From: Rhodococcoides kyotonense
GTDB lineage: Bacteria; Actinomycetota; Actinomycetes; Mycobacteriales; Mycobacteriaceae
Reading direction: 5' to 3'
NCBI RefSeq assembly: GCF_900188125.1
Contig: NZ_FZOW01000009.1
Coordinates: 1 to 64,000, forward strand
Length of the DNA stretch: 64,000 nucleotides
This document shows, one piece after another, positions 55,419-64,000 of the stretch. The notes below the pieces were generated by a model. The model was given only the letters and a program-made list of their open reading frames with translations, made no database searches and was not told where the DNA came from. Every line of letters begins with the position of its first letter. The first letter of the stretch is position 1. Both the position numbers and the translations under genes were made by a program.

Positions 55419-56933
55419 GTGCGTGTGAGCGTGTCCATTGCATGGCTGTTGGCGCAGAAGGATCTCGAGCTGACGCACCGAGGAGGGCCGACGCGCGGAT
55501 CTCGGGCTGTCTCGTTCGTGCATGCGACCGAATTGTCCGACCCGAGCCCGTGGCTGTCCGGAGGTGAACTCGTGCTCACCACGGGACTAGGTCTCGACTC
55601 CGGCGCCGAGGCGTCCGGCGACTATGTGCGACGACTCGAAGCCGCGGGCGTCGCGTGCGTGGGATTCGGAACAGGGTTGTCGCACAGGACCATTCCAGCG
55701 GCGCTGTTGTCCGCAGCGAACGACGTCGGGCTGCCCATTCTCGAAGTGCCGTATCCGACGCCGTTCGCTGCCGTCGTTCGCACGGTGATGAACAGAATCG
55801 CCGAGCAGGACTACGACGAGGTGCTTCGCGCAGCCAAGGTCCAAGCGCGGATCACGCGGGCTGCGCTGCACGGTGGCGTCGACGCGTTGATCCGGGAGCT
55901 CGCCGTGGCGACGGGGACCGAGGTCGTCTTCGTCGGTCCGCGATCGGAATCGGTCTATCCGGCCGCTGCGTGGGAGTTGGTCACCATGACGCGCGAGGTC
56001 GTGGCGGACGGACGAACTCCGGAAGCGGCGTCGATCTCGATCAGCGAGCCGGGCCGAACGCTGACGGTTCAGCCGGTCGGACTGTCACGCGCTACTGCGG
56101 GTCATCTTGCAATGGTCACGTCCGGACCGGTGAGCGGCGTCGAACAGGTGCTGCTCGGTCATGCGGTGTCGCTGCTGACACTCGAGGTCGAGAAGCCTGC
56201 ACGTCTGCGTGCCGAGCAGACACGCTTGCATGCGACAGCGACCGGACTACTTCTCGACGGCCGCTTCGACGACGGCCACATCCCGGACTACCTCCGAGAC
56301 GCCGCCGATCCGCGAGGTCGGGTACGAGTGTTGGCGATCGCTGCGGACCCCGAAGCGGGCGTCGTCGACCACGTGGACCAGGCACTGGCATCGGTCGGCA
56401 GGCAGCTGTTCGAGCGTTCCGACGGCGTTGATGCCACGGTCGTGCTGCTGTACGGCGAGGACGACACCGAGTTCGTCGAAGGATTGCTTCCCGATCATCC
56501 GTCGGTTCGTGCCGGCGTCAGCACCGATCAGGCCATGAGCGATTCCGGAACAGCGCTCGAACAGGCACGTCTGGCGCTGAAGCTCGCCGCTCCGGGCCGC
56601 GAAGGAAGGCTGGTGGACTTCCGTACTGCTCACGGATCGCTCCTTCTTGCATCGGAACCGGCACGCGCCGCGTTGGTGACTTTGGCCGGAAGCACCGTCA
56701 CCACGCTTGCCGATCACGACGAAGCACACGCGGGTGATCTTCTGCCGTCGCTGCGCGCATTTCTCGAGGCGAACGGCGGATGGGAAGCGGCCGCAACCCA
56801 GTTGGGCGTCCACCGTCACACACTGCGCGGACGCATCGGCCGCATCGAGCAGGTGTTGGGTATCGACCTCGGCCATGCGCGCGTCCGCGCCGAGCTGCTG
56901 CTGTCGATCCTCGCCGTCGACGCCACGCGCTAG
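55419..56933 (+). CDS. PucR-family transcriptional regulator
   Basis: A 504-residue regulator with an N-terminal PucR/DUF2220-like ligand domain (about 5-125, SWLLAQKD-like start and LVLTTGLGL), a central GGDEF-like region and a C-terminal PucR helix-turn-helix (AATQLGVHRHTLRGRIGRIE). Family members activate purine, GABA or other nitrogen-source genes. The divergent ALDH is the likely target, which would fit a GabR-like role in GABA use. Confidence 0.87.
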   Translation: MRVSVSIAWLLAQKDLELTHRGGPTRGSRAVSFVHATELSDPSPWLSGGELVLTTGLGLDSGAEASGDYVRRLEAAGVACVGFGTGLSHRTIPAALLSAANDVGLPILEVPYPTPFAAVVRTVMNRIAEQDYDEVLRAAKVQARITRAALHGGVDALIRELAVATGTEVVFVGPRSESVYPAAAWELVTMTREVVADGRTPEAASISISEPGRTLTVQPVGLSRATAGHLAMVTSGPVSGVEQVLLGHAVSLLTLEVEKPARLRAEQTRLHATATGLLLDGRFDDGHIPDYLRDAADPRGRVRVLAIAADPEAGVVDHVDQALASVGRQLFERSDGVDATVVLLYGEDDTEFVEGLLPDHPSVRAGVSTDQAMSDSGTALEQARLALKLAAPGREGRLVDFRTAHGSLLLASEPARAALVTLAGSTVTTLADHDEAHAGDLLPSLRAFLEANGGWEAAATQLGVHRHTLRGRIGRIEQVLGIDLGHARVRAELLLSILAVDATR

Positions 56934-57057
56934 CCCCCTGGTCCGCACATGCATATGCGTGTGCGGGACAGACCGGATGCGGCCCAGTACGTTCCGCGCG
57001 GCTATCGTCATAACCAGCCACCATGGATCCGTCGGAAACCCCTCAGGAGTCTGCGCG

Positions 57058-58080
57058 ATGCCCCACCCGTATCCGGTCCGAGAAATCGCACGGCAGGCGG
57101 GCGTCAGCGAAGCCACGGTCGATCGCGTTCTACACAAGCGACCCGGCGTCCGTGCGGGGACGATCCTGCAGGTCGAACAGGCGATTGCCGACCTGGACCG
57201 ACAGCGGACTCAGCTGCGACTGTCCGGGCGCACGTTCATGGTCGATGTCGTGATGGACACTCCGAACCGGTTCTCTCGACTGGTACGCGAGTCGCTCGAA
57301 GCAGAGTTGCCGGGTCTGCGACCGGCGGCGATCCGCGCTCGATTCCATCTCCGTGAGGGCTGGCCCCCTGACGACCTCGTCGCGACTCTGGATTCCGTGG
57401 CGGCCAAGGGAAGTCACGGAATCATTCTGAAGGCGCCGGACACACCGGCTGTCGCCGCGGCGATCGATCGAGTCACGGCAGCTGGTGTGCCGATCCTGAC
57501 ACTCGTGACGGATGTGCCCGCGAGCAACCGCATCGCCTATGTCGGAATGGACAATCGCGCGGCGGGAAGTACAGCGGCGTATCTGATGTCGCAGTGGCTG
57601 CGGCATTCCGATGCGGCGGTGCTCGTCATGACGAGCCGCAACTTCTTCCGAGGTGAGGAAGAGCGAGAAATGGGCTTCAGGGTTGCCATACGTGCCAAGG
57701 ACGCTTGCCGACGCGTCGTCGAGATCTCGGACACCGACGGCCTCGACGACACCTCACGGGTCCTGGTCGCCGACGAGCTCACCCGAAGTCCGGACATCCG
57801 GGCGGTGTATTCGATCGGCGGTGGCAATTCCGGCATCCTCGATGCTTTCGCGGCCGCAGGTCGCGAATGCGAAGTCTTCATCGGGCACGATCTGGCGCAG
57901 GAGAACAGAGCTCTTCTGCAGACCGGCCATCTGACGGCCGTGCTGCATCACGACTTGCGCGAGGACATGCGGCATGCGGCACGGTCGATCATGATGTTCC
58001 ACGGAGCTCTGCCCGGCACCGTTCGTACCGTGCGCTCGAAGATCGACGTGATCACTCCGCACAACATGCCCGGTCGCTGA
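57058..58080 (+). CDS. LacI-family transcriptional regulator
   Basis: A 340-residue repressor with N-terminal helix-turn-helix VREIARQAGVSEATVDRVLH (about 6-25) and a periplasmic-binding-protein-like sugar domain (Peripla_BP_4), including SIGGGNSGILDAF and FIGHDLAQENR. The ATG has AGGAG eight bases upstream. It converges with an aldo/keto reductase gene. A sugar or polyol ligand is expected; targets are not identifiable here. Confidence 0.9.
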   Translation: MPHPYPVREIARQAGVSEATVDRVLHKRPGVRAGTILQVEQAIADLDRQRTQLRLSGRTFMVDVVMDTPNRFSRLVRESLEAELPGLRPAAIRARFHLREGWPPDDLVATLDSVAAKGSHGIILKAPDTPAVAAAIDRVTAAGVPILTLVTDVPASNRIAYVGMDNRAAGSTAAYLMSQWLRHSDAAVLVMTSRNFFRGEEEREMGFRVAIRAKDACRRVVEISDTDGLDDTSRVLVADELTRSPDIRAVYSIGGGNSGILDAFAAAGRECEVFIGHDLAQENRALLQTGHLTAVLHHDLREDMRHAARSIMMFHGALPGTVRTVRSKIDVITPHNMPGR

Positions 58081-58092
58081 CGTGCCAGGACA

Positions 58093-58123
58093 GTGTGCTG
58101 CGAGATCTCCTCTCGCAGCACAC
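58093..58123. terminator. Bidirectional terminator between LacI and aldo/keto reductase genes
   Basis: A perfect 13-base stem (58093-58105 with 58111-58123) and a five-base loop in the 50-base gap between two converging genes. No long T-run follows on either strand, but the position and stem strength support a shared terminator. Confidence 0.75.
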
Positions 58124-58130
58124 CGTTGAT

Positions 58131-59060
58131 TCAGTTGTTCTCGGGCAGGCCACTGATCCAGGACGTGCTGCGTACGTCTGCCGTGATGGCGAGGACGTCG
58201 GCCAGCAGTTCGTCGTCGATCGGCGCGGTGACGGCGTCGACGGCCGCATCCAAGTTCTTCGCCTTCGTCGTTCCGATCACGGTGGTGGCACATCCGGATC
58301 GTTGGATGGAGAACTGATTCGCGAGGAAGGACACGTCGACCCCACGCGACGAGCACAGTTCCGACACGGCTCGTGCCGCGTCGAGAATCGCTCGAGGTGC
58401 AGGCAGGTCGATCTTCAGTCCGGCTTTGGTCAGCAAGCCGAGACCGACTGCTGCAGCGTTGATCACCGCGGTGTCCTGCTCGCGGCAGACCGGAGCCAGC
58501 ACGGTCTCGAGCTCGGTGTTCAGCAATGTGAAGTGCGCGTACGACAACACGACGTCGAGATCGGTCTCGGTCACTGCCCGCGTGAGCGTGCGCATGGGAT
58601 ACCCGGTCATTCCGATGAAGCGGCACTTGCCCTCGTCGCGCAGTGTCACGAGCTCGGCGTAAGCGTCGCCGAACACGCCATCGAGCGACACGAACTCGAT
58701 GTCGTGCAACTGGAACACGTCGACGTAATCGGTGCCGAGTAATTCGAGGCTGCGTTCCAGGCTCGCCCGGATCGCGGCAGGAGAGAAGTCGAAGTCGGCG
58801 GCGTCGTTGCGACCGGCCTTCGTACCGATCAGCACCTCGTCGCGAATTCCTGAGACGGCGCGGCCCAGTCGACGCTCGGCCAGGCCCTGACCGTAATACG
58901 GCGACGAATCGAAGAAGTTGATACCCGCATCGACGGCGCAATGGACCGCATCGAGCGCTGTCGCTTCGTCGGCGCTGCCGAACATGTCGCCGAGTGGCGA
59001 GGTTCCGAACGATACAGCGGAGACCTTCAGCCCGGTTCTACCGAGAATGTTGTACTGCAT
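58131..59060 (-). CDS. Aldo/keto reductase, L-fucose/L-galactose dehydrogenase-like
   Basis: A 309-residue NAD(P)-dependent oxidoreductase with a TIM barrel. Catalytic tetrad residues are visible: Asp in NFFDSSPYYG, Tyr in the same motif, Lys in LIGTKAGR and His in FQLHDIEF. The overall sequence is nearest to the plant/bacterial L-galactose or L-fucose dehydrogenase type. The adjacent LacI regulator suggests sugar-acid or sugar catabolism. Confidence 0.88.
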   Translation of the reverse strand: MQYNILGRTGLKVSAVSFGTSPLGDMFGSADEATALDAVHCAVDAGINFFDSSPYYGQGLAERRLGRAVSGIRDEVLIGTKAGRNDAADFDFSPAAIRASLERSLELLGTDYVDVFQLHDIEFVSLDGVFGDAYAELVTLRDEGKCRFIGMTGYPMRTLTRAVTETDLDVVLSYAHFTLLNTELETVLAPVCREQDTAVINAAAVGLGLLTKAGLKIDLPAPRAILDAARAVSELCSSRGVDVSFLANQFSIQRSGCATTVIGTTKAKNLDAAVDAVTAPIDDELLADVLAITADVRSTSWISGLPENN

Positions 59061-59146
59061 GAATTTTCGTCGACTCCCGATGAGATGAGAAACGGTCCTT
59101 GCCGATTATTCAGGGCACGTGATGGCCGCTACAAGACGGCGACCCA

Positions 59147-60508
59147 TCAACTTTCCCTCGAGGTGACGAGCGTACCGTCGCGCCTTTCGAAGCCTTTCCG
59201 GTCGTAGAACCGGACGACGACAAAACCGAACACGAGACCGATCGCGGTACCGATCAGCGTCGCGGTGACACCGTGCCCCAGCCCCGCGTCCCATCGCGCG
59301 TCGAAGTACAGAATGGCTCGCACAGCCAGATACACCTGATGCATCGGCTCGAACTGGGCCAGCCAGCCGAACAATCTGGGCGCAGCGCTGATCGGGACCG
59401 TGGCGCCGGCGGACGGCAGCCCGAGCACCACGAACAGAATGAGGTTGATCAGCAGCCCCAGCGTGCCGAACACCGACACGATCGACACCGCGGTGACACC
59501 GACCGCGGTGATCGCCAGCGCGCCGTACATCCACAACAGCAGCGAGTGCGACGACGGCATACCCAGTGCGGTCGAGATCCACAGGTACAGCGCGGACACG
59601 ACGACTCCGAGAATCGCCATCAGCGCCCACTTCACGAACATCGTCTGCAACCGGCTGATCGGCGCCGCACGGGTGTGTCGGAAGAACGGACCGAATTCGG
59701 TCGGCGTGAAACCGAGAACGCTGTCGACCAACGCGCTGACGACCATTGCTCCCGTGAAGCCTGCGAGCAACAGCAACAGCGCGTAGTAGAACGCGGACAG
59801 ACCGAGACCGGTTCCGTCCGGGAGCGGATCGTGTGGGGTGACGATGATGTCGATCGGATCGGCGAGGGTCAGAGCCGCGGCGCCCGACATCGACTGGCCA
59901 GCCGCGAGCTGCGCCTGGACGGATTCCGTGAGTTGCTGTCCGACCTTGGTGTTGGCTTCCCCGAGCGCCTGATCGCCGATCGCGCTGAACAGCGACGAGC
60001 CGAGTGTCCCTGCCCGCGGATTGGTGTAGACGGTGATGACGGGTTTGTCGACGTCACCGGCGACCACACTCGCTTCCGCCAGGATCGACAGACGTTTGGT
60101 GAAGTCGCTGGGAATGACGATGGCACCGAACACCTCGCCGCTGTCGAGCTCGTCGTGAGCCTGCGCGATCCCCATCTGGCGCAGATCGACCGTGTTCGGA
60201 TCGATACCTGCGACGAGCCCATCACGAATCTGATTGCCGAAGTTGGCCTGCTCTCCCGTCGGGAGAACGTCGCCCTCGTCGCTGACCACCAGGGCGATCG
60301 GGAAGTCGTGCAAGCTCTTCTTCGGATCGAGGATTCCGCCCATGTACACCGCTGCCAGAACGGACATCAGCAGCGAGACGACGAGGACGGGTGCCAACCA
60401 CAACTTCGGCCCACGAATCGCGGTGCGGGCCAGCCGGTCTGCGGTGTCGGGCTCGGTCGTGTTCTCGGCTCGTTCACCTCGCCCGTGCTCGGGCACCTCG
60501 TCCGCCAT
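59147..60508 (-). CDS. ABC-2-type/DUF3533 membrane protein (YhgE/Pip-like exporter)
   Basis: A 453-residue membrane protein with one N-terminal helix (about 38-57), a long extracytoplasmic region to about 235 and five or six C-terminal helices, the layout of YhgE/Pip and DUF3533 proteins. Some relatives export lipids, toxins or drugs or anchor phages. The ATG at 60508 follows a potential GGAGT. It lies 65 bases downstream of the MCE gene on the same strand. Confidence 0.8.
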   Translation of the reverse strand: MADEVPEHGRGERAENTTEPDTADRLARTAIRGPKLWLAPVLVVSLLMSVLAAVYMGGILDPKKSLHDFPIALVVSDEGDVLPTGEQANFGNQIRDGLVAGIDPNTVDLRQMGIAQAHDELDSGEVFGAIVIPSDFTKRLSILAEASVVAGDVDKPVITVYTNPRAGTLGSSLFSAIGDQALGEANTKVGQQLTESVQAQLAAGQSMSGAAALTLADPIDIIVTPHDPLPDGTGLGLSAFYYALLLLLAGFTGAMVVSALVDSVLGFTPTEFGPFFRHTRAAPISRLQTMFVKWALMAILGVVVSALYLWISTALGMPSSHSLLLWMYGALAITAVGVTAVSIVSVFGTLGLLINLILFVVLGLPSAGATVPISAAPRLFGWLAQFEPMHQVYLAVRAILYFDARWDAGLGHGVTATLIGTAIGLVFGFVVVRFYDRKGFERRDGTLVTSRES

Positions 60509-60573
60509 CAAGGACTCCTTCGACGCAGTGTGGTTCGCGGCGCATCGTGCCGGTCGGCGGAATCGAGCGCCGA

Positions 60574-61902
60574 CTATCGGAAGCCTACTTCTGTCCCCCT
60601 GAGGGCGGGCGCGCCCAGGGTGGTGGTCCACGACGGAATTTCCTGAGGTGCAACTCCCCCTGCCTCGCCGTAGATCACGGCAAGTGTGTCTCGTTCGAAG
60701 TCCGAACCCTCGTATGCGCTGGGAACCGACGAGTACTGGGGCGCGGGTAACTCCGGGATATCCTGCGGCCCCGGGTTTCTCGACGGCACCTGGTACGAAC
60801 CGTCGTTCATCGAGCCTCCCGGATACTGCGGGAAGAACTCGCCCGCTTCGTTGTTCGCCGATTCGTAGCATCGCGGCCCGCGGTCCTCGAAGAATCTCGG
60901 TTCGTCCTGATTGGGCAGGTAGCGGCCTTTCGGGTTGACGATCGGCATCGTGACGTTGATGCCCCGGTATTCGTCGCCGACGCCGATGACGTCTTGTGCT
61001 CGTTCGACGATCGGAACAAATTGAGAGAAGGTGCATCCGAACGTCGGCGAGTACCGAGCCAGGAGTTCGAGTGCCTGACGAGAATCAGCGGCGATGCCGA
61101 CCAGGTTGCTTGCATTGGTCTGGAGAAAGTCCGCTGACGTCGAACCGGTCGATGTCAGCGACGCGATCAATGTGTCGACCGCCGGACGCTGCTCGACCAG
61201 CGTGCTGCCCGTCACTGTCAGATTGTCGAGTGCATCGACCAACTGTGGCGCCGCGTCCGAGTACGTCTGCGACAGGTCCGCCAGACCTCGCAGATCCTCC
61301 CGGATGTTCGGCAGCTCGGTGTTCAGACCACCGAAGATGTGCTCTAGCCGATCGATCGTCAATCCCAGTTCCGCTCCGCGACCGGTCAGTCCCTGCGCCA
61401 ACGCACCCAGCGTATTCGACAGATCCTGCGGTGGAACCGCTTCGAGCAGCGGCAACAGATTGTCCAGCAATTCGCCGACCTCGATGGCGCTGCCGCTGAT
61501 GTCCTGTTTCAGGACAGCGCCCTCCGCGATGGGTTCTGCCGCAGGGCCGTCGGGGAGTATCAGCGAGACATAACGTTCACCGAACAAGGTCTTCGGCAGC
61601 AGGCGGGCGGTCGCGTTCGACGGAATCGACCCGGCGTGTTCGGGGTCGATCGCCAAGTGTGCGGTGACGACACCGTCGACGCTGGTCGCGGAGCGAACCT
61701 CTCCGACGATCAGGCCGCGCACCTTCACGTCCGCATCGACAGGCAAGGCATTTCCGACCGAATCGGTGATCAGGTCGATGCCGACGACCTTCTGGAACGT
61801 CTTCTCGTACGACGTGATCGACCACGCCACGAACACCAGAATCATCACGAAGAGCAGCACTCCGAGCGAACGTCGCTTCAACGGAGAAGGTGAGTCGATC
61901 AC
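60574..61902 (-). CDS. Orphan MCE-family (MlaD/Mce) protein
   Basis: A 442-residue protein with an N-terminal membrane anchor (about 13-30), an MCE domain (about 38-118, VDADVKVRGLIVGEVRSATS and LLPKTLFGERYVSL), a helical region to about 270 and a low-complexity Pro-rich tail. MCE proteins carry lipids or steroids across the envelope and usually occur in sets of six with two YrbE permeases; here only one is present. GTG start. Confidence 0.88.
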   Translation of the reverse strand: MIDSPSPLKRRSLGVLLFVMILVFVAWSITSYEKTFQKVVGIDLITDSVGNALPVDADVKVRGLIVGEVRSATSVDGVVTAHLAIDPEHAGSIPSNATARLLPKTLFGERYVSLILPDGPAAEPIAEGAVLKQDISGSAIEVGELLDNLLPLLEAVPPQDLSNTLGALAQGLTGRGAELGLTIDRLEHIFGGLNTELPNIREDLRGLADLSQTYSDAAPQLVDALDNLTVTGSTLVEQRPAVDTLIASLTSTGSTSADFLQTNASNLVGIAADSRQALELLARYSPTFGCTFSQFVPIVERAQDVIGVGDEYRGINVTMPIVNPKGRYLPNQDEPRFFEDRGPRCYESANNEAGEFFPQYPGGSMNDGSYQVPSRNPGPQDIPELPAPQYSSVPSAYEGSDFERDTLAVIYGEAGGVAPQEIPSWTTTLGAPALRGTEVGFR

Positions 61903-62061
61903 GCGACGACGTCCTGCCGACGGGACGACTCGAACCAGTGATGTGCGGTCATTCCGTGGATATTAATGTAACCGTCGGTCACACTGACAAACGGGAGTGA
62001 TCCGACGGCCTACCTCCCGGCCGAGTCGTCCTACTGTGAATCGACTGCAGGACTACGGTGT

Positions 62062-62895
62062 TCAACCAGCCCGACGGCCGGTCACGAGCAGGTACTCCCA
62101 CTCCATTGCTCCCCCTCGGTACACCTCCTCGGCCTCGTCCTTCAAGGCTTCGTCCAGGGCATGAACCTTGTCCGGCTCACTGCCGATGCGGTTGTAGACC
62201 GCGATTGTCGGTCCGTACTTCGCCTTGAAGAACTCCAGGAAGTCGGCCGGCCGCTCGAACATGTCGATGGCCAACCGGTTCGTGCTGAACTCGAGATCGA
62301 CCACACGATCACCGAACAATTCGCGGACGTGTGCTTCGTCACCCCACAGTGGAGGTGGCTGCGCTCCCGGAGGTGGCGGGGCCGCGTACGGCTTCATCGT
62401 CGCGAACATTCGCCCGATGAAGCCGGTCGGCGTCCAGTTGACGAGCCCGATCGACGCTCCGGGTCGCGCGACTCGGGTCAGTTCGTCCGCCGCGACTCGG
62501 TGGTGCGGCGCGAACATGACCCCGATACACGACAGCACGGCATCGAATTCGCCGTCGGCGAACGGCAGCGCCTCGGCATCCGCCTCTGTCCATTCGATGT
62601 CGTCGAGCCCACGCTCCGCGGCCAGGCGTCGACCCTCGGTGAACAACTCGGGCGTCAGATCGGATGCGACGACATGAGCACCGCACGCAGCCGCGGCCAG
62701 CGACGCGTTTCCGCTGCCCGCAGCTATGTCGAGAACTCGTTGCCCCGGAGAGATCGAACACGCGTGAACGAGCACGGGTCCGAGCTCGCCGACCACCTCG
62801 GATGCAATTGCGGGATAGTCTCCCATCCCCCACATCGATCGGTGAGCTGACTTGAGTGCGCGGTCGGCCGCTACGGTGTCCACAGATTCGGACAT
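62062..62895 (-). CDS. SAM-dependent methyltransferase, class I
   Basis: A 277-residue methyltransferase with the SAM-binding motif VLDIAAGSGNASLAAA (about 53-68), the acidic loop DLTPELF and ALPFADGEFDAVLSCIGVMF. It is nearest to UbiE/MenG-type small-molecule methyltransferases; substrate unknown. The ATG follows GGAGGAGAAATGTC. The divergent HxlR regulator 150 bases away may control it. Confidence 0.88.
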   Translation of the reverse strand: MSESVDTVAADRALKSAHRSMWGMGDYPAIASEVVGELGPVLVHACSISPGQRVLDIAAGSGNASLAAAACGAHVVASDLTPELFTEGRRLAAERGLDDIEWTEADAEALPFADGEFDAVLSCIGVMFAPHHRVAADELTRVARPGASIGLVNWTPTGFIGRMFATMKPYAAPPPPGAQPPPLWGDEAHVRELFGDRVVDLEFSTNRLAIDMFERPADFLEFFKAKYGPTIAVYNRIGSEPDKVHALDEALKDEAEEVYRGGAMEWEYLLVTGRRAG

Positions 62896-63046
62896 GACAT
62901 TTCTCCTCCCATGCAATCGGTAGTTGAATTGTCTGCGAGTCGATGGTAGAAGAGGCGCACCAGCCAGCTCCAGTACTGAATCCGTACCGCCGACCCCTGA
63001 AACGCTGACCGAACGACTCTGTCGGTCACCGCTGACCCGTCGTAGC

Positions 63047-63388
63047 ATGCGGCTCATGGGGGCGACCGACCATCTGCTGTGTCCTGCAGCCAAGGCGATG
63101 GAGCTGTTCGACGAGCGGTGGACACTACTCGTCGTCCGTGAACTCGTTCTGGGAAGCAAGCGGTTCAACGAACTCCGCCGACAACTCCCTGAGGTGTCTC
63201 CGAGCGTGTTGTCCAAGCGCTTGCACCGATTGGCGATCACCGGGATCGTCCGGAAAAGCATGGTCGACGGCGACGTCCACTATGTACTCACCGAGGCCGG
63301 GCGCGATCTACGGCCGGTCGTCGAAGCACTCGGCGCGTGGGGTGCGAGATGGCTCGAGAGCACCGACGACGCGTCGGCTCGATCCTGA
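63047..63388 (+). CDS. HxlR-family transcriptional regulator
   Basis: A 113-residue winged-helix regulator with the family N-terminal cysteine in LLCPAAKAMELFDERWTLL and the helix-turn-helix FNELRRQLPEVSPSVLSKRL. HxlR proteins respond to aldehydes, quinones or redox signals. Start at 63047 or three codons later at 63056; the frame further upstream has no family similarity. Divergent from the methyltransferase gene. Confidence 0.87.
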   Translation: MRLMGATDHLLCPAAKAMELFDERWTLLVVRELVLGSKRFNELRRQLPEVSPSVLSKRLHRLAITGIVRKSMVDGDVHYVLTEAGRDLRPVVEALGAWGARWLESTDDASARS

Positions 63389-63499
63389 CAAATCGGTACC
63401 CCGCTCGACCGTGTCGCGAGGATTCCGCGACCTGGATACGGAATGATCCAGGAGTAACAATGCTCTGCGGCAGAGTGCGCATGACTTCTGGAGGTAAGG

Positions 63500-64000
63500 G
63501 TGTCCGAGCATCGGGTTTTCGATGTGACTGTTCATGGCGACCACGAGGATCTCGACCGCCTCCTGAACGACCCGACCATTGCGGTTGTCGACACCGTGGA
63601 ACAACAGCAGACATCGCTTGCAGAACTGCTTCCCAGTCCGGCGGAGCGACTCGACGAGCCAACCCGATGGGTGCACTACCCGTGGCGACGGACGGTTGCG
63701 CGGATCCTCGGACCAGACGCGTTTCACCGCCTGCGCCTGGACCGGAACCGCAACAAGATCAGTGCCGATGAACAACTCGCATTTCGGGGCCTTCGGATCG
63801 GGGTTGTCGGGTTGAGCGTCGGGCACGCGGTCGCCCATACCCTGGCGCTGGAGGGGCTGTGTGGGGAGTTGCGTCTCGCCGACTTCGACGAGCTGGATCT
63901 GTCCAACCTCAACCGAGTTCCAGCCTCCATCCTGGACCTGGGACTCAACAAATCCGTCCTCGCGGCACGACGCATCGCCGAACTGGACCCTTACCTTCCG
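63500..64000 (+). CDS. Rv1355c-like ThiF/E1-type protein (3' end beyond window)
   Basis: The first 167 codons of a protein whose frame is open to the edge. A leader of about 95 residues precedes an E1/ThiF nucleotide-binding fold with GVVGLSVGH (glycine loop) and [14 protein letters not shown] (ATP-binding acidic and Arg residues). The actinobacterial Rv1355c family joins this fold to a nitroreductase-like domain; the second part would lie outside. GTG start with GGAGG. Probable role: adenylation of an unknown carboxylate. Confidence 0.8.
   Translation, partial: MSEHRVFDVTVHGDHEDLDRLLNDPTIAVVDTVEQQQTSLAELLPSPAERLDEPTRWVHYPWRRTVARILGPDAFHRLRLDRNRNKISADEQLAFRGLRIGVVGLSVGHAVAHTLALEGLCGELRLADFDELDLSNLNRVPASILDLGLNKSVLAARRIAELDPYLP

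Overview
The window is high-GC DNA from a mycolic-acid actinobacterium (order Mycobacteriales), most likely Rhodococcus or a close relative. Supporting signs are the GarA/FtsR/GcvH block, an F420-type Ddn-like oxidoreductase, an MCE protein, GuaB1, actinobacterial IdeR iron boxes, many GTG starts and stop/start overlaps of 1-8 bases. From memory of the M. tuberculosis map, about 6-49 kb follows the order of Rv1822-Rv1854c (pgsA2, DUF881/DUF1290 genes, gcvH, garA, MerR, DUF151, MerR, gcvB, glcB, CBS pair, guaB1, gnd1, M56, blaI, thioesterase, ure, ndh). I see no rRNA, tRNA, CRISPR array or insertion sequence.

Layout. 1-1.7 kb: the start of a sugar ABC operon (permease cut by the window edge, plus lipoprotein binding protein). 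1.8-5.65 kb: four translationally coupled genes for two polytopic membrane proteins, a cupredoxin-like lipoprotein and a one-helix protein, a possible undescribed metal-dependent membrane module. 5.9-12.1 kb: NDH-2 facing a urease operon (fused ureAB, C, F, G, D) that ends in an ArsR regulator with a histidine tail. 12.2-14 kb: aldolase-like protein and hotdog thioesterase. 14.2-18.6 kb: iron uptake genes (FhuF-like protein diverging from an RDD-FecCD fusion, FecCD and ATPase) under IdeR-like boxes. 18.6-22.5 kb: a coupled membrane esterase and rhomboid-like/DUF2156 aminoacyl-lipid synthase. 22.7-33.6 kb: BlaI/M56 pair, DEAD-box helicase with a perfect tandem repeat, gnd, DUF4262, DMT exporter, guaB1 and two CNNM/CorC-type proteins. 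33.7-39.7 kb: YcaQ-unrelated hypothetical, malate synthase G, VWA protein and metallophosphoesterase.

39.7-48.8 kb, minus strand: gcvP behind a tandem glycine riboswitch, two MerR regulators flanking a bifunctional nuclease, garA, gcvH, the DUF881/DUF1290/DUF881 trio and a CDP-alcohol phosphatidyltransferase. 48.9-64 kb: accessory enzymes and regulators (Nudix, Ddn-like, KstD-like flavoprotein, PIG-L deacetylase, alpha/beta hydrolase, ALDH with divergent PucR regulator, LacI regulator facing an aldo/keto reductase, an ABC-2-like exporter with an orphan MCE protein, methyltransferase with divergent HxlR regulator, and the start of an E1-like ThiF protein cut by the right edge).

Genes that work together: urease, malate synthase and glycine cleavage meet around urea, glyoxylate and glycine; GarA is known to switch flux between the TCA cycle and glutamate. 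Iron uptake is probably IdeR-repressed, and urease may be tuned by nickel through the ArsR protein.
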